The notes under the pieces: model-generated | What the model saw: the letters and a program-made list of their open reading frames with translations, nothing else | Database searches by the model: none | Told to the model about the DNA's origin: nothing | Shown: piece after piece, positions 49,054-58,607 of the stretch | Layout of the letters: each line of letters begins with the position of its first letter | Position numbering within the stretch: the stretch's first letter is position 1 | Position numbers and translations under genes: made by a program | DNA from: Vreelandella neptunia | Lineage (GTDB): Bacteria > Pseudomonadota > Gammaproteobacteria > Pseudomonadales > Halomonadaceae | Length of the DNA: 64,000 bases | NCBI RefSeq assembly: GCF_022489065.1 | Contig: NZ_JAKVTW010000001.1 | Span: 620,001-684,000 of the forward strand | Reading direction: 5' to 3'

Positions 49054-50103
49054 ATGATATTTTTCCGGCGGCCTGGGCGCGCCTGGATGTTGGTGATAGT
49101 GCTCAGTACGCTCCCATTTCATGCACACGCTGAAAGTGTTGATAGCGCTTCAGAGGTTAGCACTACTTCTTCAGAAACAAGCAGCACTTCAGGCAGCCAT
49201 GAAGGCTATGAGTGTTCAGTTGAAACCGAAGCGACGCCTAGTAGTGCCACCCAGTGGCTTGAGAGAGGGTTGTGGGCTAGTCACTGCTATGCCTTTCAAG
49301 CTAGAGCAGTGGCTATTGATGCTGTTGATGTGCGTACCTTGGCGCTTTCCCACCGCATTCAGGACGGCATCAGGCAGCAGGTAGTGCAATATCTCGACGG
49401 ACCCTCTGTCAGCATTGAGCGACGTTCACCGGTGGGTCGGTTAGCCTGGACCGAAGAGAACAGTAACGGTGAGCTGCCTTCCCCAGCTCGGTGGGCGGCT
49501 CATCTAGAGCGCTATTATTCGATTGAACTTGAAGATGACGCTCGCGTGGCGGGGCGTGAAGCGATCAAGCTTATTTTTGAGCCGCATGATCAATGGCGCT
49601 TCTCCCACGAGTGGTGGCTTGATCGAGACACTGGTCTCCTGCTTAAGCATGTGCTTATTGATCAGCAGGGACGAATAATTGAAACCTTCCAAATTACTCA
49701 GCTTCAGTCGCCTCAAAAATATACCGGTATTGTTAGGTTAGATGGTCCGCGAGTGGTTTTGAGCACTCCCTGGCAGGTTACCTGGTTGCCCGAGGGCTTT
49801 GTTACCCAGCCAGTTAACTTTACGGGCAGTGATCTGCATCAGCGGGTTTATAGCGATGGTTTAGCTACCGTAAGCCTATTCGTAGAGTCCGTTTCTGATG
49901 ACGATAGCACTGCTTTGCAGCCGGGCGTGCAGCAATTGGGCGTTTCTGCTGTAGCTGTTGACCACTACGTTACCGAGGAGGGGCGCTGGCAGTTAGTTGC
50001 CATTGGCGAGCTTCCCGTTGCGACGCTTCAAAGAATTGTGCGTTCAATTAACTTCGATCTACCTCAGGCTGACAATGATCCTCATGAAGAGGATGAGAAG
50101 TAG
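49054..50103 (+). CDS. rseB: Sigma-E regulatory protein RseB/MucB
   Basis: Periplasmic protein that binds RseA and protects it from proteolysis. Signal peptide to HAHA (residue ~26), then a MucB/RseB N-terminal LolA-like domain and a C-terminal domain. I chose ATG 49054; GTG 49030 or 49045 would extend the N terminus. About 349 aa. Confidence 0.88.
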   Translation: MIFFRRPGRAWMLVIVLSTLPFHAHAESVDSASEVSTTSSETSSTSGSHEGYECSVETEATPSSATQWLERGLWASHCYAFQARAVAIDAVDVRTLALSHRIQDGIRQQVVQYLDGPSVSIERRSPVGRLAWTEENSNGELPSPARWAAHLERYYSIELEDDARVAGREAIKLIFEPHDQWRFSHEWWLDRDTGLLLKHVLIDQQGRIIETFQITQLQSPQKYTGIVRLDGPRVVLSTPWQVTWLPEGFVTQPVNFTGSDLHQRVYSDGLATVSLFVESVSDDDSTALQPGVQQLGVSAVAVDHYVTEEGRWQLVAIGELPVATLQRIVRSINFDLPQADNDPHEEDEK

Positions 50104-50137
50104 TGTTTTCGATCCAAGTGCTTCGAGAAGCGTGATA

Positions 50138-50587
50138 ATGACTCCTGCTACCTGCTCCCCTCTGTTACGCACCGGCTCCGTTGTAAAGCATGCACCTCAA
50201 CGCCTCATCGTTGAAATTTCGGCCCAAGAAAGCTGTAAGCAGTGCGCTCAGGGAAGAGGGTGCGGGTTGGGGTTGTTATCGCCCCGACGCAGTCAGCAAG
50301 TTGCTTTAGAACTTCCTGGGAGAACTGAGGCTATTGAGCAGGCGTATCCGCTAGGAAGTTTAGTCACCATAAGCTTGCCAAGTGCCTCTGTCACTTTGCT
50401 GGCTTTTTTTGTTTATGGGCTGCCTTTACTTTTGGCGCTGCTGCTGTCCGGTCTGGTCTCCGGTGTCAATACTGTTATTTGGCTGGCCCCTGCGGTCTTT
50501 TTTATCGCCTTAGTAGGGGGTGTTATAAGTGTTAAATACCTATTGCGTGGGAGAAGGGAACGCTTTCGTCCGCGCTTGGTCAGTTAG
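50138..50587 (+). CDS. rseC: RseC/MucC family positive regulator
   Basis: Inner-membrane protein with a Cys-rich N-terminal segment (ESCKQCAQGRGCG) and two membrane helices (about residues 78-122), as in RseC/MucC. About 149 aa. ATG 50138 is preceded by a weak GAGAAG site; GTG 50132 is in frame too. Place in the cluster agrees with MucC. Confidence 0.85.
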   Translation: MTPATCSPLLRTGSVVKHAPQRLIVEISAQESCKQCAQGRGCGLGLLSPRRSQQVALELPGRTEAIEQAYPLGSLVTISLPSASVTLLAFFVYGLPLLLALLLSGLVSGVNTVIWLAPAVFFIALVGGVISVKYLLRGRRERFRPRLVS

Positions 50588-50656
50588 TTCTCCGGCACTT
50601 CGCTGTGAGTTGTTGATCTGCCTTCGATTAATATCACCTTAAGTAGGAGCTCTTGC

Positions 50657-52060
50657 ATGAAGCGCTTGATTCTCCCCTCCACCCTATGGGTATGTGTGGC
50701 GGCGTTGCTAACCTTTGGCCAAGTTGCCAGCGCACAGGGTTTGCCCGATTTCACCGAGTTGGTTGAAGATGCCGCCCCTGGCGTGGTCAATATTTCGACC
50801 AGCAGAACGGTTCAGCGTAGTAGCGCTCCAGGGTTTGGCGGCCAGGAAATTCCAGAAATTTTTCGCCACTTTTTTGGAGATAGCTTACCTTCGCCCCCTA
50901 GCGGCGGTCAGGGGCGCAGCGAGGAGCGCCAATCACTAGGCTCGGGGTTTGTTATTAGTGACGATGGCTACGTCATGACAAACGCTCACGTGGTGCAGGA
51001 TGCTGATGAGATTTTGGTGCGACTAAACGACCGTCGCGAGTTAACTGCGGAAGTAGTCGGCAGTGATCCACAAACCGATGTGGCGCTATTAAAGATTGAT
51101 GCCAGTGACTTACCTACGCTTACGCTGGGTGACTCTGATGAACTGAAAGTCGGCGAATGGGTAGCGGCTATTGGTTCGCCCTTCGGTTTTGATCACTCCG
51201 TTACCGCAGGTATTGTCAGTGCGATCAACCGCACCTTGCCACGCGATGCGTATGTTCCCTTTATCCAAACGGATGTGGCGATCAATCCCGGAAACTCCGG
51301 TGGCCCGCTGTTTAATCTCCAGGGTGAAGTGGTCGGTATTAACTCCCAAATCTTTACCCGCAGTGGCGGTTTCATGGGTGTCTCATTCGCTATTCCCATT
51401 AATGTCGCCATGGATGTTGCGGATCAGTTGCGTGAAGACGGTCGAGTTAACCGTGGCTGGTTAGGTGTCATGATCCAGCCTGTTTCCCAAGACCTAGCTG
51501 AATCATTTGGTATGGAAAATGCCATTGGTGCTCTGATTGCTGATCTTGACCCTGAAGGTCCTGCGGCTCAGGGCGGGCTCCAGGCTGGCGATGTGATTCT
51601 TGAAGTGAATGGCGAAGAAGTCGAGCGCTCCAGCACGCTTCCGCGTCTAATTGGTCGCGGCGCACCCGGCACCGAGGTGGAACTTACCTTAATGCGCGAT
51701 GGTGAAGAGATGACTGAGTCGGTTGAGTTGGGTAGTTGGCCCGATGCCGAGCAGGAGCCAAACCAGTCCACCAGCAATAATCAAACACGTCTAGGTGTGA
51801 TGGTGGCTGAAATTGACGACGCCATGCGCGAGCAGCTGAATATTCCTGGTGGGGTTGAAGTTCGCCAAGTTGAGCCTGATAGCGTTGCCGCGAAGGCTGG
51901 CATTCTCCCTGGGGATGTATTGGTCAGTGTTGACCATCGCAGCGTCTCCTCTTCAGAAGAACTCGTCAGTATTGTTGAAGAGCTGCCGACTGATCGGGCC
52001 ATTCCACTACGTCTATTCCGTGAAGGACGCTCTCTGTTCGTTGCACTTCGCCTAGAATAA
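50657..52060 (+). CDS. mucD: DegP/HtrA-like periplasmic serine protease MucD
   Basis: Periplasmic quality-control protease. Signal peptide ends near VASAQG (residue ~27). Catalytic Ser in NPGNSGGPLFN, with His in VMTNAHVV and Asp in TDVALLKI; two PDZ domains follow (from ~265). 467 aa, as P. aeruginosa MucD. ATG 50657 preceded by AGGAGC. Cluster order algU-mucA-mucB-mucC-mucD is complete. Confidence 0.93.
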   Translation: MKRLILPSTLWVCVAALLTFGQVASAQGLPDFTELVEDAAPGVVNISTSRTVQRSSAPGFGGQEIPEIFRHFFGDSLPSPPSGGQGRSEERQSLGSGFVISDDGYVMTNAHVVQDADEILVRLNDRRELTAEVVGSDPQTDVALLKIDASDLPTLTLGDSDELKVGEWVAAIGSPFGFDHSVTAGIVSAINRTLPRDAYVPFIQTDVAINPGNSGGPLFNLQGEVVGINSQIFTRSGGFMGVSFAIPINVAMDVADQLREDGRVNRGWLGVMIQPVSQDLAESFGMENAIGALIADLDPEGPAAQGGLQAGDVILEVNGEEVERSSTLPRLIGRGAPGTEVELTLMRDGEEMTESVELGSWPDAEQEPNQSTSNNQTRLGVMVAEIDDAMREQLNIPGGVEVRQVEPDSVAAKAGILPGDVLVSVDHRSVSSSEELVSIVEELPTDRAIPLRLFREGRSLFVALRLE

Positions 52061-52080
52061 CCTGCCTATTTTCACTTCTG

Positions 52081-52101
52081 GTCCGGCGGTTCTCGCCGGA
52101 C
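52081..52101 (+). terminator. Hairpin after mucD
   Basis: GTCCGGCG and CGCCGGAC form a perfect 8-bp stem with a five-base loop; only scattered T follow, so it may be a weak or Rho-assisted terminator. Confidence 0.45.
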
Positions 52102-52120
52102 TGCTGTTCCTATCCTGCGC

Positions 52121-52142
52121 ATATCGCTACAATAGCGGATAT
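52121..52142 (+). promoter_or_regulatory. Possible lepA promoter with overlapping inverted repeat
   Basis: A TACAAT -10 (52128-52133) is embedded in an imperfect dyad, ATATCGCTA...TAGCGGATAT, with one bulged base. No good -35. Confidence 0.3.
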
Positions 52143-52255
52143 CTTTTTGTCGAAAATGGCCCTTATGTTCTAACGGCAGCTGTTTTCGAGCTTTGAACTC
52201 TCGAAGCGGTCTGCCATAGCGGCCGCTTGCGTACCACTAAGGCAGAACAGACTCG

Positions 52256-54073
52256 ATGTCCCAAGACGTTCCCAACGGAAAGCTTAAGCACATACGTAAT
52301 TTCTCAATTATTGCCCATATTGATCACGGTAAATCGACGCTCTCTGATCGTTTGATTCAGACTTGTGAAGGGTTAACTGAACGTGAGCTTAAAGAGCAAG
52401 TGCTCGACTCCATGGACATTGAGCGCGAGCGTGGTATTACCATCAAAGCTCAATCGGTGACGCTGGATTATACCGCGGCCGATGGCCAGGTTTACCAACT
52501 CAACTTTATCGATACACCGGGGCACGTTGATTTCTCTTACGAAGTGTCACGTTCGCTCTACGCCTGTGAGGGTGCACTGCTGGTAGTCGATGCAGCGCAA
52601 GGCGTGGAAGCCCAGTCGGTGGCTAACTGCTATACCGCGATTGAACAAGGTCTTGAAGTTCTGCCGGTGCTTAATAAAATCGATTTGCCTCAGGCTGATT
52701 GTGACAAGGTGTCACAAGAAATCGAGGAGATCATAGGGCTTGATGCGACCGATGCCTGCCGTGTCTCGGCTAAAAGCGGTATTGGGATTGACGCTCTGCT
52801 TGAACGCTTGGTGCGCGATATTCCGCCACCGAAAGGTGATCCGGATGCCCCCCTACAGGCACTCATTATCGACTCCTGGTTTGATAACTACCTCGGCGTA
52901 GTATCGCTAGTGCGTTTATTTGATGGCACGCTGCGCAAAGGCGATAAGATTCGCATTAAGTCGACGGGCCGCGATTGGGGTACCACGGAAGTGGGTATTT
53001 TTACTCCACAGCGTAAACAGACCAATATCCTGCGTGCCGGTGAAGTCGGTTTTATTGTCGCTGGCATCAAGGAGATCCACGGCGCACCGGTGGGCGATAC
53101 GATTACCCATACCAAAACGCCTGACGTTGCGCGCTTGCCTGGTTTCCAAAAAGTGAAGCCACAGGTTTATGCTGGCATGTTTCCAGTCAGCGCGGATGAT
53201 TACGAAGACTTCCGCGATGCGCTAGAAAAACTGGCGCTTAATGATGCCTCGCTTGAATATGTACCAGAGAACTCCGATGCCCTTGGTTTCGGTTTCCGTG
53301 TGGGCTTTCTTGGCACGCTACACATGGAGATTGTCCAGGAGCGCCTGGAGCGTGAGTACGATATTGACCTGCTCACCACCGCGCCAACGGTTGTTTACGA
53401 ATTAGCGATGAAAAATGGCGACGTTAACTACGTCTCCAACCCTTCCAAGCTGCCTGATATGGCCGACGTAGATGAGATGCGCGAGCCGGTTGTCCGCGCC
53501 AGTATCCTGGTTCCCCAGGAGTATGTAGGCAACGTTATTACCGAGTGTGAACAGCGCCGCGGTACACAGCGGGATATGCAGTTTTTAGGCAACCAGATTC
53601 AACTATCCTACGAACTGCCAATGTCGGAAGTGGTCATGGACTTCTTTGATCGCCTGAAATCCATCTCGAAAGGGTATGCGTCGCTTGAGTACAACTTTGA
53701 GCGCTTTGAAGAGGCTAAATTGGTGCGTTTGGACGTACTGATTAACGGCGATAAAGTCGATGCGTTAGCCGTCATCATCCACCGTGACCATGCCCATAAT
53801 CGTGGCCGTTTGCTGGTGGAAAAAATGAAAGAGCTGATTCCTCGGCAAATGTTCGACGTGGCAATCCAGGCCGCTATCGGTGGCCAGGTGGTGGCTCGCT
53901 CAACGGTGAAGGCGCTGCGTAAAAACGTCACGGCCAAGTGCTATGGCGGCGATGTCAGCCGTAAGAAAAAACTGCTCGAGAAACAGAAAGCGGGTAAGAA
54001 ACGCATGAAACAAGTGGGGCGCGTGGAAATTCCCCAGGATGCCTTCCTTGCTGTGCTCAAGGTAAACGACTAG
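52256..54073 (+). CDS. lepA: Elongation factor 4 LepA
   Basis: Translational GTPase acting on stalled or misplaced ribosomes. G1 [10 protein letters not shown]2 ERERGIT, G3 DTPGH and G4 NKID are present, and the LepA-specific C-terminal domain follows. 605 aa, near E. coli's 599. lepA-lepB-rnc-era-recO order is conserved. Confidence 0.96.
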   Translation: MSQDVPNGKLKHIRNFSIIAHIDHGKSTLSDRLIQTCEGLTERELKEQVLDSMDIERERGITIKAQSVTLDYTAADGQVYQLNFIDTPGHVDFSYEVSRSLYACEGALLVVDAAQGVEAQSVANCYTAIEQGLEVLPVLNKIDLPQADCDKVSQEIEEIIGLDATDACRVSAKSGIGIDALLERLVRDIPPPKGDPDAPLQALIIDSWFDNYLGVVSLVRLFDGTLRKGDKIRIKSTGRDWGTTEVGIFTPQRKQTNILRAGEVGFIVAGIKEIHGAPVGDTITHTKTPDVARLPGFQKVKPQVYAGMFPVSADDYEDFRDALEKLALNDASLEYVPENSDALGFGFRVGFLGTLHMEIVQERLEREYDIDLLTTAPTVVYELAMKNGDVNYVSNPSKLPDMADVDEMREPVVRASILVPQEYVGNVITECEQRRGTQRDMQFLGNQIQLSYELPMSEVVMDFFDRLKSISKGYASLEYNFERFEEAKLVRLDVLINGDKVDALAVIIHRDHAHNRGRLLVEKMKELIPRQMFDVAIQAAIGGQVVARSTVKALRKNVTAKCYGGDVSRKKKLLEKQKAGKKRMKQVGRVEIPQDAFLAVLKVND

Positions 54074-54088
54074 GAAATAACACCACCC

Positions 54089-54892
54089 ATGGATTTTTCA
54101 TTACTGCTGGTACTTGCCGTCGCGCTTTCGTGCGTTATTTATCTATTGGATGTGCTGCTACTTAAGCCAAAACGCCGCCAGCGATTTGCTGCAGCAGAGG
54201 CCAATACCCAAGAGGGGCTTGACCCAGCTACCAGCGAAAAGTTGCTCAAAGAACCTTGGCCCGTTGATTACGCACGCTCGTTCTTTCCAGTGCTATTAGT
54301 GGTGCTGATAGTACGTAGCTTCATCATTGAGCCCTTTCAGATTCCTTCGGGTTCAATGCGGCCGACGCTTGAAGTGGGCGACTTTATTCTGGTCAACAAG
54401 TTTGCCTATGGCCTGCGCCTGCCGGTGGTGAATACCCGCTTTATCGAAGTCGATGACCCAGAACGTGGCGATGTGATGGTGTTTCGTTTCCCGGATGAGC
54501 CTTCAGTGAATTTCATCAAGCGGGTAGTCGGTATGCCAGGGGATCGTATTCGCTATGAAGGCAAACAGCTGTATGTCAATGGTGAGCCGGTGGCGAAACA
54601 GTTGATTGAAGAGGGCCCCGAAGGCTCCCCCGAGCAGCTATTATTAGCAGAACGCCTTGGCGATGCTGAACACTTTGTCTATAACAACCCGCGTGACCCT
54701 GGCCCGCAAATGCGGGAAGTGGAAGTGCCTGAAGGGCACTATTTCATGATGGGTGATAACCGTGACCACTCTAATGACAGCCGCTATTGGGGCTTTGTGC
54801 CGGAAGAGAATATCGTGGGTCGTGCGTTTGCAGTGTGGATGCACTGGGATGGCGGGCTGCCCAGTTTTACCAGCGTTCGGCGCATTGAATGA
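54089..54892 (+). CDS. lepB: Signal peptidase I
   Basis: Inner-membrane protease that removes signal peptides. Two N-terminal membrane segments; catalytic Ser in PSGSMRPTL and Lys in FIKRVVGMPGDRI; box E GDNRDHSNDSRYWG. 267 aa. AGGAAA precedes the ATG. Confidence 0.95.
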   Translation: MDFSLLLVLAVALSCVIYLLDVLLLKPKRRQRFAAAEANTQEGLDPATSEKLLKEPWPVDYARSFFPVLLVVLIVRSFIIEPFQIPSGSMRPTLEVGDFILVNKFAYGLRLPVVNTRFIEVDDPERGDVMVFRFPDEPSVNFIKRVVGMPGDRIRYEGKQLYVNGEPVAKQLIEEGPEGSPEQLLLAERLGDAEHFVYNNPRDPGPQMREVEVPEGHYFMMGDNRDHSNDSRYWGFVPEENIVGRAFAVWMHWDGGLPSFTSVRRIE

Positions 54893-54937
54893 AGTATCTG
54901 CTTAGGTTGTGGTTAGTCAGTTATGTCACTTTAGTTA

Positions 54938-54950
54938 ACGTCAATGACGT
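54938..54950 (+). other. Small inverted repeat next to the rnc ribosome site
   Basis: ACGTCAATGACGT is a near-perfect dyad directly abutting the AGGAGAG ribosome site of rnc. Could form a small hairpin in the leader. rnc is autoregulated by cleavage of its leader in E. coli. Confidence 0.35.
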
Positions 54951-54959
54951 AGGAGAGCT

Positions 54960-55652
54960 GTGAGTAATTCCTTGAACGCTTTTTGCCGACGAATCGGCCA
55001 TACCTTTGGCGACGATACGCTATTGGAATTGGCCTTGACCCATCGCAGCTTCGGTGGTCGTAACAATGAGCGCCTGGAATTTCTGGGCGACTCCATTGTC
55101 AATTTCGTGATCGCCGAAGCGCTGTTTCAGCGCTTCCCCCAGGCCCGTGAAGGACAGCTTTCGCGCCTTCGTGCGAGATTGGTGAAGGGCCAAACGCTAG
55201 CTGAGCTTGCCCGGGAAATGGAGTTTGGCGAATGCCTGCGGCTTGGTTCTGGCGAGATGAAAAGCGGTGGTCATCGTCGTGAATCAATACTGGCGGATGC
55301 GGTAGAAGCCATTATTGGTGGTATCTATCTGGACGCCGGGATGGATGTAGTGCGCGACCGTGTGTTGGATTGGTACGCAGAAAGATTGGGTAATATCTCA
55401 CTGCAAGATACCCAAAAAGATCCCAAAACCCGGCTGCAGGAGTTTTTGCAGTCGCGCCAAGCGGCATTGCCGCGGTATGAAGTTGTCTGCGTAAAGGGTG
55501 AGGCACATGCCCAGACCTTTACCGTGGAGTGCTACATTGACCTGTTGGCTGAGCATACCACTGGTAAAGGCCCTAGCCGCCGTCACGCTGAACAGCAAGC
55601 GGCAGAAGAAGCGCTGTCGTACCTCGAAAAAAGCCCTGGAGACAAATCATGA
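54960..55652 (+). CDS. rnc: Ribonuclease III
   Basis: Double-strand-specific endoribonuclease for rRNA processing. Family signature [12 protein letters not shown] with the acidic active-site cluster, and a C-terminal dsRNA-binding domain from ~residue 155. 230 aa. GTG 54960 has AGGAGAG immediately upstream. Stop overlaps era (ATGA). Confidence 0.95.
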   Translation: MSNSLNAFCRRIGHTFGDDTLLELALTHRSFGGRNNERLEFLGDSIVNFVIAEALFQRFPQAREGQLSRLRARLVKGQTLAELAREMEFGECLRLGSGEMKSGGHRRESILADAVEAIIGGIYLDAGMDVVRDRVLDWYAERLGNISLQDTQKDPKTRLQEFLQSRQAALPRYEVVCVKGEAHAQTFTVECYIDLLAEHTTGKGPSRRHAEQQAAEEALSYLEKSPGDKS

Positions 55653-56548
55653 GCCAAACCTGCGGATTCGTTGCCATCGTTGGCCGACCCAACGTGGGTA
55701 AATCAACCCTCATGAACCGTATTCTGGGGCAGAAAATATCCATTACCTCGCGGCGGCCGCAAACCACACGCCATCAGGTGATGGGGATTAAAACCGTCGA
55801 TGAAACGCAGTTTATCTATGTCGATACCCCAGGCATGCACATCATGTCCAAAGATCGTAATAAAGCGATTAACCGCTTTATGAACCAAGCCGCTACCCAG
55901 GCGCTGCGCGACGTGGATTGTGTGGTCTTTATTATTGACCGCACCCGTTGGACAGAAGAGGATCAGGCGGTGTTGAAGCGCCTTGAACACGTTAAGGCGC
56001 CGATAATTTTGGCGGTCAATAAAGTCGATCGGTTAGGCGAAAAGGGCGATTTGCTGCCTTGGCTAGCGGATGTCGGCGCTCGCCGTGACTTCGCCGCCAT
56101 CGTGCCGATTTCAGCGAAGCACGGTACCCAGGTAGACACTTTGGAAGAGGAGGTGGCCAAACACCTTCCTGAAAGCGTTCACTTCTTCCCTGAAGATCAG
56201 ATTACCGATAAAAGTCTGCGGTTTATGGCGGCCGAGCTGGTGCGTGAAAAAGTCATGCGCCAGTTGGGCGATGAGCTGCCTTACCAGATGACCGTTGAAA
56301 TTGAAGAGTTCCGCGAGACTGAACGTGTGACGCATATCAGCGCGCTTATTCTTGTTGAGCGCCAGGGCCAAAAAGTTATTTTGATTGGCGAAAACGGTGA
56401 CCGACTCAAGAGCATTGGGCGAGAGGCGCGTCTCGATATGGAGCGCGCGCTGGGCACGAAAGTGATGCTCAACTTATGGGTGAAAGTGAAGCGTGGTTGG
56501 TCGGATGACGAGCGCGCCTTGAAAAGCCTGGGTTACGACCTCGATTGA
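55649..56548 (+). CDS. era: GTPase Era
   Basis: Essential GTPase of 30S subunit assembly. G1 [10 protein letters not shown]3 DTPGM, G4 NKVD, and a C-terminal KH domain ending in [20 protein letters not shown]. 299 aa. Start overlaps the rnc stop. Confidence 0.96.
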   Translation: MSQTCGFVAIVGRPNVGKSTLMNRILGQKISITSRRPQTTRHQVMGIKTVDETQFIYVDTPGMHIMSKDRNKAINRFMNQAATQALRDVDCVVFIIDRTRWTEEDQAVLKRLEHVKAPIILAVNKVDRLGEKGDLLPWLADVGARRDFAAIVPISAKHGTQVDTLEEEVAKHLPESVHFFPEDQITDKSLRFMAAELVREKVMRQLGDELPYQMTVEIEEFRETERVTHISALILVERQGQKVILIGENGDRLKSIGREARLDMERALGTKVMLNLWVKVKRGWSDDERALKSLGYDLD

Positions 56549-56556
56549 GTGTAGCG

Positions 56557-57252
56557 ATGGCGCCTGAGCCGGCTTTTTTACTTCATCGCCGGCCTTATCG
56601 TGAAACCAGTGCGCTGGTAGACCTATTAACGCTTGATTACGGTAGGGTGCGTGCGGTTGCCCATGGAGGACAGCGGCCTGGCTCAAAATCGCGACAGCGT
56701 TTGCAGCCCTTTACGCCGCTATTTGTGAGCTGGCAAGGCAGCCGAGATTTGAAGCGGCTTACGCTGATGGAATCCCGCGGGCAGACGGCACTCTTAGCAG
56801 GTGAAGGCTTGCTTTGTGGGCTCTACGCCAATGAGATCGCCACCCGACTACTGCCGTTAGAGCTACCAGCCCCTGACGTTTTCGCGTTTTATACCGCGCT
56901 ACTCGAAGCACTCCCAGCGCCCGCGGAACGAGCATTGGCGCTGCGCCGCTATGAGTGGGCGTTATTGGAAGCGCTTGAAGCAACGCCACAGTTTACAACA
57001 CCCGACGGTAGCGTTTTAGATCCTCAGCTTCGCTACCGCTTTGATGCCGCGTCGCGCTCTTTTGTGCCTGCAGATCGCGGTTTGGATGGTCGCACGTTGC
57101 GCTATATCGAGCAGGGGGATTGGCAGCACGAAGGGCTTGCCAATGCACTGAAGGCAGTGATGCGAGCGGCGCTAGCCCCTCATCTTGGCTCCACCGTGTT
57201 ACGTTCGCGAGAGCTGATGCTCGATTTAGCCCGGCGTCGACACCGCCCCTGA
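56557..57252 (+). CDS. recO: DNA repair protein RecO
   Basis: RecFOR mediator that loads RecA on SSB-coated ssDNA. N-terminal OB-fold with RPYRETSALVDLLT and GRVRAVAHGGQRPGSK; C-terminal region lacks the zinc Cys motif, as in E. coli-type RecO. I start at ATG 56557; TTG 56545 overlapping era is possible. About 231 aa. Confidence 0.9.
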   Translation: MAPEPAFLLHRRPYRETSALVDLLTLDYGRVRAVAHGGQRPGSKSRQRLQPFTPLFVSWQGSRDLKRLTLMESRGQTALLAGEGLLCGLYANEIATRLLPLELPAPDVFAFYTALLEALPAPAERALALRRYEWALLEALEATPQFTTPDGSVLDPQLRYRFDAASRSFVPADRGLDGRTLRYIEQGDWQHEGLANALKAVMRAALAPHLGSTVLRSRELMLDLARRRHRP

Positions 57253-57306
57253 TTGTTTTAATATCCTGTTCACAAACTCTTATTTCATTGCTGCCTTGGA
57301 GGCATC

Positions 57307-58125
57307 ATGCACCCCCCTCGGATTCTGTTAGGCGTCAATATTGATCACATTGCGACACTTCGCCAAGCCCGAGGTACACGCTACCCTGACCCCGTTCAAG
57401 CCGCGTTAGTGGCCGAAGAGGCGGGTGCCGATGGCATTACCGTGCATTTGCGTGAAGACCGGCGCCATATCCAGCCCCGGGATGTACGCATTCTGGCGGA
57501 AGTGCTCAATACGCGCATGAACCTGGAAATGGCCGTCACCGAAGAGATGCTGGCGCTGGCCGAAGAAGTGCTGCCAGCACACGTATGCTTAGTACCCGAA
57601 AAGCGTGAAGAGCTGACCACCGAAGGTGGTCTCGATGTTGTCGGCGGCTTTGACGCTATTGCCAGCGCCTGCCAGCGCTTGAGTGCAGCGGGTTGCGATG
57701 TATCCCTGTTTATCGATCCGGAGGTTGAGCAGATCGATGCTGCCCAGCGCGCCGGGGCTCCTACCATCGAACTGCACACGGGCGCTTACGCTGAAGCTCG
57801 TCCCGGCAGCGATGCGGCGAATGCGGAGTATCAACGCTTAACCACCGCTGCTACCCACGCTATTTCGCTGGGGTTAGTGGTCAATGCAGGCCACGGCCTG
57901 CACTACCACAACGTGGAGGCAATTGCGGCACTGCCGGGCGTTAATGAACTCAATATTGGCCATGCGATTATTGCTCGTGCGCTGTTTGTCGGCCTGAAAG
58001 AGGCCGTGCAGGAGATGAAACGCCTGATTATTGCTGGCCAAGAGGCGGGGCTAATGGCGGCTCTCGATGCCCACGACCATGAGCACTCTGATGATCATGT
58101 GCATGATGGTTGCTGCGGGCACTAA
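57307..58125 (+). CDS. pdxJ: Pyridoxine 5'-phosphate synthase PdxJ
   Basis: Condenses 3-amino-2-oxopropyl phosphate with deoxyxylulose 5-phosphate to pyridoxine phosphate. Conserved [21 protein letters not shown]-type and [14 protein letters not shown] segments. 272 aa is ~25 longer than usual: the last 17 residues, after AALDA, are [17 protein letters not shown], six His and two Cys. The ATG follows GGAGG. Confidence 0.94.
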   Translation: MHPPRILLGVNIDHIATLRQARGTRYPDPVQAALVAEEAGADGITVHLREDRRHIQPRDVRILAEVLNTRMNLEMAVTEEMLALAEEVLPAHVCLVPEKREELTTEGGLDVVGGFDAIASACQRLSAAGCDVSLFIDPEVEQIDAAQRAGAPTIELHTGAYAEARPGSDAANAEYQRLTTAATHAISLGLVVNAGHGLHYHNVEAIAALPGVNELNIGHAIIARALFVGLKEAVQEMKRLIIAGQEAGLMAALDAHDHEHSDDHVHDGCCGH

Positions 58126-58141
58126 TCAGGGGTCGCTGGCG

Positions 58142-58519
58142 ATGATTGTGGGAATTGGTTCGGATATTGCCCGTGTTGAGCGCTTTACACGGGCCGTGCA
58201 ACGGCACGGCCCGCGCTTTGCCCAACGTATTTTAGGCCCCCGAGAACATGCGCTTTGGCTGCAGAAGTCGCAGCCCGTGGCATTTCTAGCCAAGCGCTTT
58301 GCTGCCAAGGAGGCTTTCGTTAAAGCGTTGGGGCTAGGCCTTCGTCAAGGCATGCAGTGGGGCAATATTCAGGTGCTAAATGATGCGTTGGGCAAGCCGT
58401 ATTTTCTGCTTGATGGTGAAGCCGCACGGCTGCTTCAGGCAGCAGGTGTCACGGCCAGTCATGTTACCTTGAGCGATGAGGCCGAGTACGCCGTTGCGTT
58501 TGTTGTGTTGGAGCGCTAA
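58142..58519 (+). CDS. acpS: Holo-[ACP] synthase AcpS
   Basis: Transfers phosphopantetheine from CoA to Ser37 of AcpP. Motifs GIGSDIARVERF and FLAKRFAAKEAFVKALG with the metal Asp and Glu. 125 aa. I choose ATG 58142; the frame runs back through the pdxJ tail without similarity. Confidence 0.94.
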   Translation: MIVGIGSDIARVERFTRAVQRHGPRFAQRILGPREHALWLQKSQPVAFLAKRFAAKEAFVKALGLGLRQGMQWGNIQVLNDALGKPYFLLDGEAARLLQAAGVTASHVTLSDEAEYAVAFVVLER

Positions 58520-58607
58520 TGGCCCATCACCGCCTCTTGCAAAGCCTTTTGCATGGTCGTTAGGCGTTGAGCTAACGGTTACTTGATAGTGGGTACTGGG
58601 TGCTGGA

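Noticed and set aside
49997-50137. N-terminal extension of the RseC gene into rseB
   Set aside because: It overlaps the end of rseB in another frame; family homology begins near MTPATC.
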